Origin: Lachnoclostridium sp. UBA739
GTDB lineage: Bacteria; Bacillota_A; Clostridia; Lachnospirales; Lachnospiraceae
DNA length: 8,963 bases
Assembly (NCBI GenBank): GCA_002297865.1
Contig: DBKX01000092.1
Coordinates: forward strand, 14,427 to 23,389
Direction: 5' to 3'
The position numbers and the translations under genes are program-made. Positions within the stretch are counted from its first letter, which is position 1, and each line of letters opens with the position of its first letter. The notes below the pieces were generated by a model. That model was not told where the DNA came from, ran no database searches, and saw only the letters and a list, made by a program, of their open reading frames with translations. This document shows, in pieces, positions 6,094 to 8,963 of this stretch.

Positions 6094-8963
6094 ATGGAAG
6101 TAATGGTATTTCTATCCGTAGTATTTTTGTGTCTTATGTATTACACATATTTCTATGTGAAACGGGATAAGCTTTCAAATCAAGCACAAGAGACAATTAA
6201 ACTACAGGACAAATGGCTGCTAATGATTCTATTAGCAGCTGGATTTCTTCTTAGAGCAGCATTTGGTATACAGCCAAATGACAAGTCAGGAGATTTAAGC
6301 AATTTTCGCTGGGCAGTTGACACGTTACTGAACAATGGTTATAAAAGTGTGTATGAAAGTGGTGTAAATATTAGTTTTCCACCACTTTTAGTACAAGTGT
6401 TGGCGTTAATTGGTGCAGTATGCAAACTATTTAAACTGAACGTACAGACGATTGGAACATCCGCTGCAATTGTTCTGTTTAAATTGCCAAGTATTATCTG
6501 TGATATGATAATTGCTACTGTAATATTTAAAGCAGCGAAGAAAAATTTTACAAAGCGAGGGGCAACGATTCTTGCTGCAGCTTTTTTATTGAATCCAGCA
6601 GCTATTATGGATACTAGTATTCTTGGACAGGTGGACTCAATCGTTTCCATGTGTACTTTGTTAATGTGCTGGTTCTTATATGAGAAAAAATCTGGTTTTG
6701 CGATTATTTCATTCGTTGCAGCAGTACTTCTTAATCCATTGATGGTAATTCTCGCACCAGTTCTAGTAATTGGTGTGTTAGATGATTTGGTTTTCGATGG
6801 GTTTGAGATGAAAAAAGTTGTAAATGCTGTCATTGGTCTTGCTATCAGTATAGTAGGCGGCATTTTAATATGTTTGCCTATGGGATTATCTACAGTTTGG
6901 AATAATTTTAAGCAGTGCTATAGTGCATTCCCATACTGTTCTGTTAATGCATATAATTTCTGGACCATGATTGATTATAACTGGACGCAGGAGACAACTA
7001 CATATTTAGGACTTTCATGCAGAGCATGGGGAAGTATATTTGTTGGTTTTTTTGCTGTTGCAGCAATTGTATGGCATTATGTAAGTAAGCGTAAGAAAAC
7101 AAATTATTTCTATTTGGCTTCATTTTTTGTGATTATTGTATTTACTTTCAGTACACGTATGCATGAACGCTACCTGTATAATGCAATGGCAATTTTGCTA
7201 ATGCTTTTTGTTTTAAAACCGTTTGTTGAAAATTATATTTTATATGCAGTATTTACGTTAGTACAGATTGGAAATATGGCATTTGTATACTATATGTACG
7301 ATCCTAACAAATTTAGTGCCAAAGAGCCAGTTCCGAATTTGATTTCAAAAGTATTGTTTATAGGATTTATAGCATTTATTGTAATGGTTATTTATCGAAT
7401 GGTGCATAAAGAGACGGCTGTTGAGATGCAGTCAGTTACACTGGATTCCAATGTTATGGAAAAGGAAGAAGAGAAACCATTTGTTATAGAAAGAACAAGT
7501 AAAATGCCAAAATGGACTAAAGTTGATACAATCGCTGTACTTGCAATTATGATTGTGTATTCGGCATTTGCGCTTCATGATATTGGATATCGTTATGCTC
7601 CACATACACAGTGGTCATATACAAGATCTGCGGAGTTAGTGAATAGTGGAGATGTGACTACAATAGAACCAGCTGGCCAGATTACGTTGGATTTGGGTGA
7701 GTCAAAGTACGTTCAAACACTTAAATATTATCTTGGCAATTTTGAGAATAGAAAATTTACAATTGAGTATGCTGATACGTTAGATGGACCTTGGCAAAGT
7801 GTCGGTGAAAATGAGTGGGTTAGTGTATTCTGCTGGGGTGAAAATGCATTAAACATTCAGGCAAGGTACGTTAGGCTAAGCAATAAGGACAATGAGGCAG
7901 TTGTATTTGAGTTAGCATTAGTTGATGCGGATGGCAAGTTAATTATGCCTGTCAATGCAAGTGAGTATGCAAATCTGTTTGATGAGCAAAAGATGGTTCC
8001 TGACAGAAGTACCTTCCGTGATAGTACCTATTTTGATGAAATATATCATGCACGTACCGCTTATGAATACATTCATGGATTAAGGACTTATGAAACGACA
8101 CATCCACCACTAGGAAAAATTATTATGTCTATTGGTGTACGCCTATTTGGTATGAATCCATTTGGATGGAGAATTATGGGCATCTTATTCGGTATTGCAA
8201 TGATTCCAATATTCTATAGTTTATCTAGAAGAATATTTAAGGAATCTTGGATCGCAATTGTTTCGACCATAATGTTTTCATTTGACTTTATGCATTTTGC
8301 CCAGACTCGAATTGCAACAATTGACGTGTTTGTAACATTCTTTATCATATGTTCGTACTACTTTATGTACAAATACTATAAAACAAGCTTTTATGATACG
8401 AAGTTAAAAGATACGTTTGTTACATTAGGCTGCTGTGGTGTGTTAATGGGATGCCAGATGGCAGCAAAGTGGACTGGTGTTTATGCTGCCATAGGTTTGG
8501 CTGTTATTTTCTTTGTTACATTAGGAAAGAGATATAGAGAGTATTTATACGCAAAGAAAGATATAAGTGGAAGTACCAATGGCATTTCTCATGAGTATAT
8601 TGTGAATAATTTTGTAGCATTTGCATGGAAGACAATAGGTTTTTGTTGTATCGTGTTTGTTGCAATACCTGCTGTTATTTATGTTCTTTCCTATATTCCA
8701 TTCAATGATGGACAGGGAACGACGAATGTAATCACTAAGATGTTTAATAATCAGAGTTTGATGCTTAATTATCATAAGGGCGTCCATCAAGATCATCCAT
8801 ATTCATCTAGATGGTGGCAATGGCCAATTATGTATCGCCCAATTTGGTATTTTAGTGGGCATGTAAGTGATACTGTTTCAGAAGGTATTAGTGCATTTGG
8901 TAATCCAGCTGTATGGTGGGCAGGAATACCTGCATTTTTCTACTTGGTACAGAGAGCATTTCG
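6094..8963 (+). CDS. Fused Gpi18-like GT-C / GT39 protein O-mannosyltransferase (3' partial)
   Basis: The frame stays open for 956 codons and runs off the window, so the C-terminus is missing. Residues about 1-435 form a multi-helix GT-C module of the Gpi18-like (COG5542) type: GDLSNF with Asp67, FPPLL (95-99), NPA followed by LGQVDS (177-182), and TRMHERY (354-360). A charged linker (about 436-478) leads to a second module of the PMT/GT39 family. This has a first helix at about 481-497, a beta-rich F5/8C (discoidin)-like insert at about 520-615, the DE motif FDEIYHAR (647-654), HPPLGK (670-675), HFAQTRIATID (734-744) and HPYSSRWWQWP (901-911). GT39 enzymes move mannose from a polyprenyl-phosphate donor to Ser/Thr on the outer membrane face. 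GGGGG at 6079-6083 supports the ATG at 6094, and a start at the next Met (6103) would be too far from it. The gene is third in the corA operon. Confidence 0.88.
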   Translation, partial: MEVMVFLSVVFLCLMYYTYFYVKRDKLSNQAQETIKLQDKWLLMILLAAGFLLRAAFGIQPNDKSGDLSNFRWAVDTLLNNGYKSVYESGVNISFPPLLVQVLALIGAVCKLFKLNVQTIGTSAAIVLFKLPSIICDMIIATVIFKAAKKNFTKRGATILAAAFLLNPAAIMDTSILGQVDSIVSMCTLLMCWFLYEKKSGFAIISFVAAVLLNPLMVILAPVLVIGVLDDLVFDGFEMKKVVNAVIGLAISIVGGILICLPMGLSTVWNNFKQCYSAFPYCSVNAYNFWTMIDYNWTQETTTYLGLSCRAWGSIFVGFFAVAAIVWHYVSKRKKTNYFYLASFFVIIVFTFSTRMHERYLYNAMAILLMLFVLKPFVENYILYAVFTLVQIGNMAFVYYMYDPNKFSAKEPVPNLISKVLFIGFIAFIVMVIYRMVHKETAVEMQSVTLDSNVMEKEEEKPFVIERTSKMPKWTKVDTIAVLAIMIVYSAFALHDIGYRYAPHTQWSYTRSAELVNSGDVTTIEPAGQITLDLGESKYVQTLKYYLGNFENRKFTIEYADTLDGPWQSVGENEWVSVFCWGENALNIQARYVRLSNKDNEAVVFELALVDADGKLIMPVNASEYANLFDEQKMVPDRSTFRDSTYFDEIYHARTAYEYIHGLRTYETTHPPLGKIIMSIGVRLFGMNPFGWRIMGILFGIAMIPIFYSLSRRIFKESWIAIVSTIMFSFDFMHFAQTRIATIDVFVTFFIICSYYFMYKYYKTSFYDTKLKDTFVTLGCCGVLMGCQMAAKWTGVYAAIGLAVIFFVTLGKRYREYLYAKKDISGSTNGISHEYIVNNFVAFAWKTIGFCCIVFVAIPAVIYVLSYIPFNDGQGTTNVITKMFNNQSLMLNYHKGVHQDHPYSSRWWQWPIMYRPIWYFSGHVSDTVSEGISAFGNPAVWWAGIPAFFYLVQRAF

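Noticed and set aside
6339..6863. 174-codon minus-strand frame inside the glycosyltransferase gene
   Set aside because: It lies wholly opposite a frame rich in clear GT-C motifs. Its low-complexity Thr/Ile/Ala translation is typical of antisense shadow.
8545..8796. 83-codon minus-strand frame opposite the GT39 module
   Set aside because: It is antisense to the conserved mannosyltransferase region and has no ribosome binding site or recognisable domain.

Overview
The window is AT-rich DNA with strong GGAGG-type ribosome binding sites, sigma-A style promoters and short intergenic gaps. The genes include a two-domain polyphosphate kinase 2, a CE2-type acetyl esterase, a rhomboid-like membrane protein with a zinc-binding tail and a GT39 mannosyltransferase. 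Together these suggest a low-GC Firmicute, most likely a clostridial/Lachnospiraceae-type anaerobe. The genus-level guess is inference. No RNA gene, CRISPR array, intact insertion sequence or complete mobile element was seen.

Layout. (1) 2-277: the 3' end of an unrecognised gene, closed by a strong intrinsic terminator (292-332). (2) 278-504: intergenic, with a short peptide-coding stretch that may be a relic of a serine recombinase and a small dyad. (3) 505-1986 (+): a duplicated-domain polyphosphate:AMP phosphotransferase whose N-terminal copy has lost its key catalytic residues. It converges on (4) 2057-2575 (-), a cytosolic cyclophilin. (5) 2576-2859: an intergenic region dominated by a 107-bp nested palindrome (2643-2749), followed by a second, weaker nested inverted repeat (2766-2812). 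(6) 2860-3897 (-): an intracellular SGNH/CE2-like carbohydrate esterase. (7) 3898-4240: a divergent promoter region with a perfect TTGACA-17-TATAAT promoter facing right and a leader of about 180 nt that contains a possible 34-codon upstream ORF. (8) 4241 to the window end (+): a tightly spaced three-gene membrane operon of CorA-type Mg2+ transporter, rhomboid-fold protein lacking the protease catalytic residues but ending in a Cys/His zinc-binding tail, and a giant glycosyltransferase. The last gene fuses a Gpi18-like GT-C half to a GT39 protein O-mannosyltransferase half and runs off the window end.

How the genes may work together. The right-hand operon is the most interesting part: a divalent-cation transporter and a rhomboid pseudoprotease-like protein are apparently co-transcribed with a double GT-C mannosyltransferase. 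GT39 enzymes use a lipid-linked mannose donor and need a divalent cation, so a shared role in envelope protein or polymer mannosylation is conceivable. That link is inferred from gene order only. The left-hand genes (nucleotide/polyphosphate metabolism, protein folding, deacetylation of sugars) look like independent housekeeping or catabolic units.
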